Source: Streptomyces cylindrosporus (GTDB lineage: Bacteria > Actinomycetota > Actinomycetes > Streptomycetales > Streptomycetaceae). Taken from it: DNA of 64,000 bases. Of this stretch, positions 7,712 to 15,146 are shown piece after piece; position 1 is the first letter of the stretch, and each line of letters starts with the position of its first letter. The stretch covers positions 124,001 to 188,000 of the forward strand of contig NZ_JALDAY010000014.1 in the NCBI RefSeq assembly GCF_022698165.1. Direction: 5' to 3'. The notes beneath the pieces were generated by a model. It had not been told where the DNA came from. It searched no databases and saw nothing but the letters and a program-made list of their open reading frames with translations. The position numbers were made by a program, and so were the translations under genes.

Positions 7712-9448
7712 TCAGCCGGCGTACGGGTCCGGGACCTTGCCCGGGCCGGCCAGGAACTCGAAGTCGCAGCCGGTGTCGGCCTGGGTGATCTGCTCGTTGT
7801 AGAGCGCTCCGTAGCCGCGCTCGTAACGGGTGGGCGGTGGCGTCCAGTTCGCCCGGCGCCGCGCCAACTCCTCGTCGTCCACGTTGAGTTGGAGGGTGCG
7901 GGCCTCGACGTCGAGGGTGATGAGGTCCCCGGTGCGGACGAGGGCCAGCGGGCCGCCGACGTACGACTCGGGGGCGATGTGCAGCACGCACGTGCCGTAA
8001 CTCGTGCCGCTCATGCGGGCGTCGGAGATGCGGACCATGTCCCGTACGCCCTGCTTGAGCAGGTGGTCCGGGATCGGGAGCATGCCGTACTCGGGCATGC
8101 CGGGGCCGCCCTTGGGTCCCGCGTTGCGCAGCACCAGGACGCTGTCGGCGGTGATGCCCAACTCCGGGTCGTTGATGGTGCGTTGCATGGTCCTGTAGTC
8201 GTCGAAGACGACCGCGGGACCGGTGTGCTTCAGCAGGTGCTGCTCGGCGGCGATGTGCTTGATGACGGCGCCGTCCGGGCAGAGGTTGCCGCGCAGGACG
8301 GCGACTCCGCCCTCGGCCGCGACCGGGTTCTCGCGGGTGCGGATGACGTCGTCGTCGTGGACGACGGCACCCTCCAGCTGCTCGCCCAGGGTGCCGTTGA
8401 CGGTCGGCCGGTCCAGGTGCAGCAGGTCGGTGATCCGGGAGAGGAAGGCGGGCAGTCCGCCGGCGAAGTGGAAGTCCTCCATCAGGTACGTCCGTCCGCC
8501 GGGCCGGACGTTCGCCAGCACCGGCACGGTACGCGCGATGCGGTCGAAGTCGTCGAGGGTGAGCCGGACGTGCGCCCGGCCGGCCATGGCGATCAGGTGG
8601 ATGACGGCGTTGGTGGAGCCGCCGAGCCCGAGCACCGTCGTGACGGCGTCCTCGAAGGCCTCGCGGGTGAGGATCGCGGACGGCCTGAGCCCGGTCCAGG
8701 CGAGCTCCACGGCCCGGCGTCCGGAAGCGGCGGCCATCCGCTCGTGCCCGGACTCGACGGCCGGGATCGAGGAGGCGCCGGGCAGGGTCATCCCCAGGGC
8801 CTCGGCCGCCGCGGTCATGGTGGACGCCGTTCCCATGGTCATGCAGTGACCGGGTGAACGCGCCAACCCGCCCTGCAGCTCCCGCAGTTCACAGTCCGTC
8901 AGATTGCCCGCGCGGTGCTCGTCCCAGTACTTCCACATGTCGGTACCGGACCCGAGGGTCTCCCCGCGCCAGTGCCCCGGCAGCATCGGTCCCGCGGGCA
9001 CGAAGACGGACGGTACGTCGGCCGAAGTGGCCCCCATGAGGAGCGCCGGGGTCGACTTGTCGCAGCCGCCGAGCAGCACCGCCGCGTCGATCGGGTACGA
9101 GCGCAGCAGCTCCTCCGTCTCCATCGCGAGGAGGTTGCGGTAGAGCATCGGGGTCGGCTTCTGGTAGGTCTCCGACAGGGTGGCGACCGGGAACTCCAGC
9201 GGGAAGCCGCCCGCCTGCCACACGCCCCGCTTGACGGCCTCGGCGCGCTCGCGCAGATGCACGTGGCAGGGGTTGATGTCGGACCAGGTGTTGAGGATCC
9301 CGATCACCGGGCGGCCCAGGTACTCCTCGGCCTCGTAACCGAGTTGGCGCATCCGGGCGTTGTGCGACCAGGTACGCAACTGGGCCTCGGTGCCGTACCA
9401 CTGATGGCTTCTCAGTTCCTCGGGGCTCATCCGCTCTCTGCCGGTCAT
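7712..9448 (-). CDS. IlvD/Edd-family sugar-acid dehydratase (L-arabinonate dehydratase type)
   Basis: Iron-sulfur dehydratase of 578 residues, starting at ATG 9448 (ATGA overlap with the upstream lyase gene; a second in-frame ATG lies at 9430). Three cysteines that fit cluster ligands are Cys61 (INPCHVH), Cys129 (GGCDKST) and Cys202 (GHCMTMG). Their spacing of 68 and 73 residues equals that of the [2Fe-2S] pentonate dehydratase of Rhizobium as I recall it (59/127/200), rather than branched-chain dihydroxy-acid dehydratase. The catalytic Ser lies in SDARMSGTSYG. It should turn an aldonic acid such as L-arabinonate into its 2-keto-3-deoxy acid, the substrate of the neighbouring lyase-family enzyme. 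Arabinose from pectin side chains is a plausible source. The exact acid is inferred. Confidence 0.85.
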   Translation of the reverse strand: MTGRERMSPEELRSHQWYGTEAQLRTWSHNARMRQLGYEAEEYLGRPVIGILNTWSDINPCHVHLRERAEAVKRGVWQAGGFPLEFPVATLSETYQKPTPMLYRNLLAMETEELLRSYPIDAAVLLGGCDKSTPALLMGATSADVPSVFVPAGPMLPGHWRGETLGSGTDMWKYWDEHRAGNLTDCELRELQGGLARSPGHCMTMGTASTMTAAAEALGMTLPGASSIPAVESGHERMAAASGRRAVELAWTGLRPSAILTREAFEDAVTTVLGLGGSTNAVIHLIAMAGRAHVRLTLDDFDRIARTVPVLANVRPGGRTYLMEDFHFAGGLPAFLSRITDLLHLDRPTVNGTLGEQLEGAVVHDDDVIRTRENPVAAEGGVAVLRGNLCPDGAVIKHIAAEQHLLKHTGPAVVFDDYRTMQRTINDPELGITADSVLVLRNAGPKGGPGMPEYGMLPIPDHLLKQGVRDMVRISDARMSGTSYGTCVLHIAPESYVGGPLALVRTGDLITLDVEARTLQLNVDDEELARRRANWTPPPTRYERGYGALYNEQITQADTGCDFEFLAGPGKVPDPYAG

Positions 9449-10356
9449 AGCGACCACCCCGCGGCTATGGTCGCGACCTCCGCGCGTTCTTCCTCCGGCA
9501 GTTGCCTGCTCGGCGGGCGGACGTCGCGGCGGCACAGGCCCAGGGAGGCGAGGGCCTCCTTGACGACGGTGACGTTGTCGGCGGAGCCGTTCGCGGCGCG
9601 CAGTTCCTCGAAGCGGCGGATCTGCTCCCAGACCTTCATCGCGGCCGGGTAGTCGCCGGATCGAAGCGCTTCAATCATGTTCAGCGAAACGGACGGGGCG
9701 ACGTTCACGAGTCCGGAGGTGAAGCCGGTGGCGCCCGCCGAGAAGTAGGAGGGGGCGTACGGCTCCGCGAGCCCCGCCACCCACACGAAGCGGTCGAGGC
9801 CGGCGTCCCGCGCGAAGGCGGCGAACTTGGCGGCGTCCGGGACGGCGTACTTGACGCCGATGACGTTCGGGCAGGCCTCGCCGAGCTGGGCGAGCCGGGC
9901 GCCGGACAGCTGCGCGTTGCGGATGTATGGGACGACGCCCAGCTCGGGGACGGCCTCGGCGATGGCGCGGTGGTAGTCGACCCAGCCGGCCTGGGAGACG
10001 TACGGGTGGACGGGCTGGTGGACCATCACCATCCCGGCGCCGAGTTCGCGGGCGTGCCGGGCGGAGGCGACGGCGGTGGGCACGTCGTGGCCGACGCCGA
10101 CGAGGATCGCGGCGCGCTCGCCGGCCTCGTCGACGGTCAACTCCGTTACGAGGCGGCGCTCTTCGGGGGTGAGGGCGTAGAACTCGCCGGTGTTCCCGTT
10201 CGGGGTGAGGATCCTGATCCCGCCCTCCAGCAGCCGACGCAGCAGGGTCCGGTGGGCGTCGGCGTCGACGGAGCCGTCCTCGGCGAACGGGGTCACCGGG
10301 ATCGCCACCACGTCGGCCAGGGCCGCCCGCTGGGACTCGAACGTCACGCTGCTCAT
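9445..10356 (-). CDS. DHDPS/NAL-family lyase or dehydratase acting on a 2-keto-3-deoxy sugar acid
   Basis: A 303-residue (beta/alpha)8 class I lyase with PNGNTGEFYALTPEE (substrate carboxylate loop, cf. GTTGE of DapA) and Schiff-base Lys in NVIGVKYAVPD. It is coupled by ATGA overlaps to the GntR gene upstream and to the IlvD-type dehydratase downstream. Together they suggest the second step after dehydration of a sugar acid: either dehydration to alpha-ketoglutarate semialdehyde or aldol cleavage. It differs from KdgD at 15143-16084 and from the DapA-like protein at 41381-42265, so this window carries three separate members of the family. It contains an internal GAAGCGCTTC palindrome at 9663-9672. 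Confidence 0.82.
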   Translation of the reverse strand: MSSVTFESQRAALADVVAIPVTPFAEDGSVDADAHRTLLRRLLEGGIRILTPNGNTGEFYALTPEERRLVTELTVDEAGERAAILVGVGHDVPTAVASARHARELGAGMVMVHQPVHPYVSQAGWVDYHRAIAEAVPELGVVPYIRNAQLSGARLAQLGEACPNVIGVKYAVPDAAKFAAFARDAGLDRFVWVAGLAEPYAPSYFSAGATGFTSGLVNVAPSVSLNMIEALRSGDYPAAMKVWEQIRRFEELRAANGSADNVTVVKEALASLGLCRRDVRPPSRQLPEEERAEVATIAAGWSL

Positions 10357-11033
10357 TCCTTGCCTTCCTCTGCCTGGTCGAGGGCCTGTTCGTCGAGGCG
10401 GGCGCCGGGGAAGGCTCGCTGCACGAACGACGCGATGTGGTCGTGGAGGGCACGGCCGGCGCCCTCGGCGTCGCCCTCCAGGGCGAGCCGCAGGATCTCC
10501 CGGTGCTCGCCGGCCTCCCGTTCCCAGGAGGGCTGGGCGGCCCAGGCGACGGCGGAGACCAGGGCGGCCTGGTCGCGGACCTCGTCGAGCATCCGACCCA
10601 GCAGCGGGTTGCCGCAGGGCAGGTAGAGGGCGCGGTGGAACTCCCGGTTGGCGAGGGAGCGTTCGGCGGTGTCGGTGGCGTCGTCGGCCCTGGTCAGGGC
10701 GTCCCGCGCGGCATCGAGGGAGGCCCCTCGCCGCACGGCCCGCTTCAGCGCCTCGGGCTCCAGGAGCAGCCGTACGTCGTAGACCTCGCGCGCCATGTCC
10801 GCGTCCACCATGCGCACCGTGACGCCCTTGTACTGGCTCATCACGACGAGCCCGGTCCCGGCGAGGGTCTTGAGCGCCTCGCGCACCGGGGTCTTCGACA
10901 CCCCGAACTGCGCGGCGAGCTCCGTCTCGACCAGGGCCTGACCGGGCGTCAACTGCCCGGTGAGGATGCGGTGCTTGATCGCGTCCAGCACGAACTGCGT
11001 GCGGGACGGGATCGGCATGGGCACAGAGGTCAT
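10353..11033 (-). CDS. GntR-family regulator with FCD domain
   Basis: A 226-residue repressor-type regulator starting at ATG 11033. The N-terminal winged helix has the GntR signature (LVETELAAQFGVSKTPVREALKTL, residues ~35-58). The helical FCD effector domain follows, with the metal-binding type pattern VRLLLEPEAL ... EFHRAL ... EHREILRLALEGD. It heads the unit with the DHDPS-family and IlvD-type genes and is coupled to them by ATGA, so it most likely senses a sugar acid and controls this unit. The longer open frame upstream contains repeats and is treated as leader. Confidence 0.92.
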   Translation of the reverse strand: MTSVPMPIPSRTQFVLDAIKHRILTGQLTPGQALVETELAAQFGVSKTPVREALKTLAGTGLVVMSQYKGVTVRMVDADMAREVYDVRLLLEPEALKRAVRRGASLDAARDALTRADDATDTAERSLANREFHRALYLPCGNPLLGRMLDEVRDQAALVSAVAWAAQPSWEREAGEHREILRLALEGDAEGAGRALHDHIASFVQRAFPGARLDEQALDQAEEGKE

Positions 11034-11056
11034 GCGCGCCTCTCGGAAGTCACGTG

Positions 11057-11114
11057 TCTGATCTCGCGTATCTGATCTCGCGTATCGCGTCTCATATATG
11101 ACGTACGAAGTACG
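11057..11114. promoter_or_regulatory. Repeat-rich leader of the gntR unit, candidate autoregulatory operator
   Basis: The stretch holds two direct copies of TCTGATCTCGCGTA (11057-11070 and 11071-11084) and, farther from the gene, the inverted repeat CGTAC-GAA-GTACG (11102-11114). An AT-rich CATATATG lies between them and could hold the -10 element. The arrangement is what an autoregulated GntR/FCD gene would show; which element binds is not determined. Confidence 0.4.
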
Positions 11115-11150
11115 ACGCGTTGAAGGTAGGAGGGGGCGCATGTTTCGTCA

Positions 11151-11312
11151 ATGCTTCTGACAGAGGAAGTTGGGGTTGCGGAGCGTACGCAGGAGATCGG
11201 CGCCGAGCCTCCCGCCGCCACCCCGGGCAGCCGCGAGTGGGAGCAGTGTGCCCGGGTGGCGATCGGACAGGCGCTGGACGATGCGGGCGCCGCCGGGTCG
11301 AGATCGCGTTGA
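11151..11312 (+). CDS. Possible small protein of 53 residues, divergent from gntR
   Basis: Open frame ATG 11151 to TGA 11312. The middle codons have strong G/C at third positions and give a plausible soluble sequence (REWEQCARVAIGQALDDAG). The good ribosome site AGGAGGGGG at 11129-11135 is spaced for a different ATG at 11140, which opens only a six-codon frame, so the start is uncertain. I do not recognise the product. The stretch from 11034 to 11460 otherwise holds only this frame, the gntR leader and the fragment at 11317-11460. Confidence 0.22.
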   Translation: MLLTEEVGVAERTQEIGAEPPAATPGSREWEQCARVAIGQALDDAGAAGSRSR

Positions 11313-11316
11313 TCGA

Positions 11317-11460
11317 CTATTTACGGACGGAAAGCTCCGCAGGTTCGTGGCCAACGAGGACCTCGACGTACGGCGCTGCCTCCTGCCAGGGCTCGCCCTC
11401 GACCCGCGTCGTCAGCCGCCGGAACCGCACGACCTCGTGGCTGAGGTGGTACGGGTCGGG
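11317..11460 (-). pseudogene. In-frame coding-like fragment directly after the TIGR03086 stop codon
   Basis: After the TAG at 11461-11463 the same frame stays open for 47 more codons to a second TAG at 11317. The first 35 codons have G or C at almost every third position, which is what real coding sequence looks like in this genome. The peptide contains HEVVRFRRLTTRVEGEPWQ. The upstream protein ends where its family usually ends (GRDPGWGH), so this is more likely the tail of a lost gene than a readthrough domain. A GTG inside could open a 37-residue product, with a poor ribosome site. Confidence 0.25.
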
Positions 11461-12048
11461 CTAATGCCCCCACCCCGGGTCGCGCCCGCTCAGTCCCACC
11501 GCGCGGTCCAGCAGCGGTGCCCCGGCCGGGACCGGGACGACCGGGCCGAAAATGCCGCCGCCCCTGCTCGGGTCGTTCGCGGCGGTGAACAGGAAGTCGT
11601 GGGAGAGCTGCAGGGCGGCCGGGTCGGGGGTGTACGGCCGGCCGGTCGCGCGGGCCAGGTCCCAGCCGTGGACGACCAGTTCGTCGACGGCGACGGCCGC
11701 CGCGACCTCGCCGGGCAGGTCGATCCCGCCCGCCCGGGTCATGCCGGTCCAGGCGGCCGGGTCGCGCCAGGCGTCGGCGAGTTCGTCGAGGACCTTGGGC
11801 AGTTCCGCGCGCCAGTCCGAGCCGATGTCCGGGGTGAGGTCGCCCGGGTCGGTGTCGGTCGTGGGGCCCAGCTCCTTGCGCGCGGCGTCCCGGAAGGCGA
11901 CGGACAGGCCGAGCACATGGCCCAGCATGTTGCGCACCGCCCAGTCCGGACACGGCGTCGCGTCCGCGAGCTGCCCGTCGCTCACCCCCTCCGCCAGCCG
12001 CGCGATCACACGGACCTGCGGTCCCAGGTCGAGGGTCGGGTCGGTCAT
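11461..12048 (-). CDS. TIGR03086-family (DinB/mycothiol-dependent maleylpyruvate isomerase-like) protein
   Basis: A 195-residue four-helix-bundle protein starting at ATG 12048 behind GAGGAG. Family features are the N-terminal VIARLAEGVSDGQLADATPCPDWAVRNMLGHV, the central VDELVVHGWDLARATGRP with the metal-site His, and a typical GRDPGWG end. Members bind a divalent metal and some act in mycothiol-linked reactions; the substrate here is unknown. It stands alone, minus strand, about 100 bp downstream of the DUF6010 gene. Confidence 0.85.
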   Translation of the reverse strand: MTDPTLDLGPQVRVIARLAEGVSDGQLADATPCPDWAVRNMLGHVLGLSVAFRDAARKELGPTTDTDPGDLTPDIGSDWRAELPKVLDELADAWRDPAAWTGMTRAGGIDLPGEVAAAVAVDELVVHGWDLARATGRPYTPDPAALQLSHDFLFTAANDPSRGGGIFGPVVPVPAGAPLLDRAVGLSGRDPGWGH

Positions 12049-12149
12049 GCGGTGCTCCTCACGGTCGGTTCCGCTTCCGCTCACGGCGGTGGCCGGGAGA
12101 CAGACCGGCCCGGCACCCGAAAGTCATCGCACGCCGTGTCCGATCCCTG

Positions 12150-12584
12150 TCATCGCACCCCTGACCCGATCTCCGTCGACTCCGTCATACGCGTCGCCCG
12201 CGCACCGCGCAGCAGCTCCGCCGGAGTCCGTCCCCCGCCCAGGCACCACACCGCGATCACCGGGTCGCAGATGGCGCACCCCAGCGACGAACCGTGCGCG
12301 AACGGCACGATCGGGTTGCCCTTGAGGTGGTGCACGACGTCCCACGCGGTGTGCAGCAGCCAGCCGACGCCGACGAAGGTCCAGGAGTCGAGGCCGCGGT
12401 AGGCGACGTACGTGGACAGCGCGGTGAACGCGAACTCCCAGCCGCCCAGCCCGCCCCCGCTGAGGTAGGCGGCCCCGGCCCCGGCGACCATGACCGCGTT
12501 CAGCCGGCGCCGGTGCGGTTCGCGGACGAGGCACATGAGAAGGACGTAGGCGATACCGATGAAGATCGGGGCGACATAGCTCAT
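12150..12584 (-). CDS. DUF6010 family membrane protein
   Basis: A 144-residue integral membrane protein with about four hydrophobic segments, beginning IFIGIAYVLLMCLV. The best-conserved stretch, VVHHLKGNPIVPF followed by SSLGCAICDPVIAVWCLGG, is the DUF6010 signature as I know it and holds His and Cys residues that could bind a metal. No function is established. It is divergent from the MFS gene that begins at 12741. Confidence 0.8.
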   Translation of the reverse strand: MSYVAPIFIGIAYVLLMCLVREPHRRRLNAVMVAGAGAAYLSGGGLGGWEFAFTALSTYVAYRGLDSWTFVGVGWLLHTAWDVVHHLKGNPIVPFAHGSSLGCAICDPVIAVWCLGGGRTPAELLRGARATRMTESTEIGSGVR

Positions 12585-12740
12585 GGACGTCGACGCTAGG
12601 GCCGGCCGGCGGTGTGTCCCATGGGGACAACCGACAGGTTCCGACGGGTTCCCGCCGCCCCGCCCGGCCGCCGGTTCTGCCGGTTTCTAAGGCACTTGCC
12701 TCATCCGCCACCGCGGCCCTTAGCCCCACGATGGCCAGGC

Positions 12741-13994
12741 ATGACGACATCGACATCGGCAACGACATCGACATGGGCGGTCGTGCGGGTCCTGCGCGAC
12801 CGCAACGCCGGGCTGTATCTCACCGGCGTCGTGGTCTCCGGCTTCGGCACGTCCGCGCTGTGGCTGGCCTCCGGCGTCTGGGTCAAGCAGCTGACCGGCT
12901 CGGACGGGCTGGCCGCGCTGTGCCTGCTCGCCATGTGGGCCCCCACGCTCGCCGGCCCCCTGCTCGGCACCCTCGCCGACCGGGTCCGCCGCAAACCCCT
13001 CCTCATCTCGGCGAACCTCCTGCTCGCCGCCCTCCTCCTCACCCTCTTCACCGTCGACTCCCCCGGCCGGCTGTGGCTCCTCTACACGGTCCTCTTCGTG
13101 TACGGCGCCGCAGGCGTCGTCCATGACGCGGCCGAGTCGGCGCTGGTCGCTGCCGCCGTCGACCGGTCGCTGCTCGGCGACTTCAACGGGCTGCGGATGA
13201 CCGCGACCGAGGGCATGAAGCTGCTCGCCCCGCTGGCCGGCGCCGGCCTCTTCGCGGCGTACGGCGGCCCGAGCGTCGCCCTGCTGGACGCCGTCACGTT
13301 CGTACTGGCCACGGGCGTGTACGCGCTGCTGCGGGTCCGCGAGGAACCGCCCGCGCCACCGGCGGGCGGCTGGTGGGCGCGGACCGCGGAGGGCGCCGGC
13401 CATCTGTGGTCGCACGCGCGGCTGCGCCCGCTGGTCCTGGCGGGCGGCGCGATGATGTTCTGCGCGGGGCTGGCCGGTGCGCTGCTGTACGCCGTCATCG
13501 ACGGCCTCGGCCGCTCCCCCGCGTACGCCGGTGTCCTGTACGCCGTCCAGGGCGTCGGCTCGGTAGCCGTCGGGCTGGTCTCCGGCCCGGCCCTGCGCCG
13601 GCTCGGCGAACGCCGGTTCGCGGCCTGCGGGATCGCCCTCACCGGCCTCGCGGTCGCCGCCCGGTCCGTCCCCGCCGACCCGGTGGCCCTCCTGTCGAGT
13701 TTCGCGAGTGGCCTCGGACTGCCCTGCGTCCTGATCGCCGCGCTGACCGCCGTGCAGCGCGAGACGCCGGACGCGCTGCTGGGCCGTACCGCCGCGACCG
13801 CCAACACCCTGATGTTCACGCCGAACGTGCTGGGGCTGGCCGCGGGGGCGGTCCTGGTCGAACTCGTCGGCTACCGCCCGGTGTTGCTCGCCCTCGGCGC
13901 CGTCCTGCTCGGCACGGCCGCCCCGCTGCTTCAGAGCCCGGCGAGCGCCGAGCGCACCTCCTCCAGGTCGCCGTCCGACGCCAACCCGGCGTGA
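12741..13994 (+). CDS. MFS transporter
   Basis: A 417-residue major facilitator with twelve hydrophobic segments. The start ATG 12741 is chosen because translation from earlier ATGs gives an arginine/proline-rich non-membrane leader. The loop between helices 2 and 3 reads GTLADRVRRKPLL, the conserved MFS A-like motif, and the layout resembles drug or metabolite exporters. Its 3' end runs 64 bp into the convergent gene at 13931-15094, so the last 20 residues (polar, Ser-rich) are coded antisense to that gene's end. Substrate unknown. Confidence 0.85.
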   Translation: MTTSTSATTSTWAVVRVLRDRNAGLYLTGVVVSGFGTSALWLASGVWVKQLTGSDGLAALCLLAMWAPTLAGPLLGTLADRVRRKPLLISANLLLAALLLTLFTVDSPGRLWLLYTVLFVYGAAGVVHDAAESALVAAAVDRSLLGDFNGLRMTATEGMKLLAPLAGAGLFAAYGGPSVALLDAVTFVLATGVYALLRVREEPPAPPAGGWWARTAEGAGHLWSHARLRPLVLAGGAMMFCAGLAGALLYAVIDGLGRSPAYAGVLYAVQGVGSVAVGLVSGPALRRLGERRFAACGIALTGLAVAARSVPADPVALLSSFASGLGLPCVLIAALTAVQRETPDALLGRTAATANTLMFTPNVLGLAAGAVLVELVGYRPVLLALGAVLLGTAAPLLQSPASAERTSSRSPSDANPA

Positions 13995-15094
13995 TACAGC
14001 CGCAGTTCGGTGGCCCCCCGGCCCCGGGCCGCCGCCGCGTCCGCGGCCAGTGTGCCCGGGCTGCCGCCCATCCCGGACACCACCGGGAAGTTGGCCGCGA
14101 TCACGGCACCCTCGCGGCCCTGCTCGGCGAACGGCGTCAGCAGTTCCGTACCGCCCGCGCACGGCACGACCACGCCGTCGGCGACGGAGAGGACGTGCTC
14201 GGGGTCGACGCCCGCGTTGGCGCCCACGTGATACGTCACCGGGTCCGCGTGCAGCAGCACCTGGAAGCCCTCGGGGGCCGCCTCGCGCACCGCGCGGACC
14301 GCCGCCTCCTGGAGCGTACGAGCGGTTTCGTCACGCCACGCGCGCGTGGCCGCCGCCTTCGCCTCGCCGAGCAGCTTCTCCACCCCCGCCCAGCCGCCGT
14401 CGTCGGGCGCACCCCGCCACAGCGGCTCCAGCGCGTCGCGCACCGCGGCCGCCAACTCGTCGGCGTCCAGGCCCTGTTCGCCGTAGCCCTCCCGGCAAGT
14501 CGGGCAGAAGCAGAGGGCCATCAGGTAGTGGCCCGCGTCGCCGAGGCCGACACCGGCGGTCTTGTCGTGGGCGTGCAGATGCTGGAGGCCGTACCAGCCC
14601 AGGGATTCGAGTTCGGTGCCGCGCGCGCCCGGTCGTACGGCGGCCTCGGCGGCCAGGTCGACGAGGTACGCGCGCGTGGCGGGCTGGGCGATGCAGGGGG
14701 CCCACGGGTAGCGGTCGCCGTAGGCGTTGACGACCGAGGTGTCCGGATGCTCGGCGCCCAGGCGGGAGTTGTGGGCGAGGACGACCCAGGTGTGGACTTC
14801 GAGGCCGGCGCCCGCGAGCGCCTCGGCCGCCTCGCCGTACGCGTCGCCGGGCGCCCAGTCGCCGGCCGCGTACGGCCGCAGCGCCCGCCCCTGCCAGCGG
14901 CCGTCCGTCGGGTACAGCACGGCCGCGTGCTCGGCGGTGACGATGCGGTGGCGGGGGTGGCGGGGGGTGAGCGCGCGCGTGGAGTGGTACGCGGCGGCGA
15001 GCGTCACCTGCGACACACCGAGCGCGGCGATACGGGCCGCGGCCGCCGGGTCCCCGTTGACGTCCCAGGGATAGACGAAAGTCGACGCCTTCAC
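13931..15094 (-). CDS. Uncharacterised 387-residue protein next to kdgD, possibly a TIM-barrel enzyme
   Basis: I do not recognise a named family. The GTG 15094 start has GGAGG in place and begins STFVYPWDVNGDP. Alternating strand/helix pattern (LGVSQVTLAAAYHS, LEVHTWVVLAH, VQVLLHADPV) suggests a (beta/alpha)8 barrel like those of glycosidase-related proteins. A LCFCPTCREGYGEQG stretch contains a CxxC pair that could bind zinc. There is no signal peptide. It follows kdgD through a triplicated stop/start junction (15086-15163) and so is translated from the same message, which links it to uronate or glucarate breakdown. It overlaps the convergent MFS gene by 64 bp. Confidence 0.8.
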   Translation of the reverse strand: MKASTFVYPWDVNGDPAAAARIAALGVSQVTLAAAYHSTRALTPRHPRHRIVTAEHAAVLYPTDGRWQGRALRPYAAGDWAPGDAYGEAAEALAGAGLEVHTWVVLAHNSRLGAEHPDTSVVNAYGDRYPWAPCIAQPATRAYLVDLAAEAAVRPGARGTELESLGWYGLQHLHAHDKTAGVGLGDAGHYLMALCFCPTCREGYGEQGLDADELAAAVRDALEPLWRGAPDDGGWAGVEKLLGEAKAAATRAWRDETARTLQEAAVRAVREAAPEGFQVLLHADPVTYHVGANAGVDPEHVLSVADGVVVPCAGGTELLTPFAEQGREGAVIAANFPVVSGMGGSPGTLAADAAAARGRGATELRLYHAGLASDGDLEEVRSALAGL

Positions 15095-15120
15095 TTGCCT
15101 CCCTCCTTCAGCGCCTTCAC
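15091..15120 (-). CDS. Candidate micro-ORF 2 (nine residues), coupled to the 387-residue gene
   Basis: GTG 15120 overlaps the stop of micro-ORF 1, codes MKALKEGGK, and its TGA overlaps the GTG start of the 387-residue gene. Same origin as micro-ORF 1. Confidence 0.3.
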   Translation of the reverse strand: MKALKEGGK

Positions 15121-15146
15121 TTACCTTCCCCCATCAGCGCCTTCAC
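15117..15146 (-). CDS. Candidate micro-ORF 1 (nine residues), coupled to kdgD
   Basis: GTG 15146 overlaps the kdgD TGA as GTGA; the frame codes MKALMGEGK and ends in a TGA that overlaps the next GTG. It arose from the 26-bp tandem repeat. A peptide function is unlikely, but ribosomes finishing kdgD could re-initiate here. Confidence 0.3.
   Translation of the reverse strand: MKALMGEGK

Noticed and set aside
9445..10356. Second dapA for lysine synthesis
   Set aside because: It carries PNGNTGEF in place of GTTGE and is coupled to a sugar-acid dehydratase and GntR regulator, so a catabolic role is far likelier.
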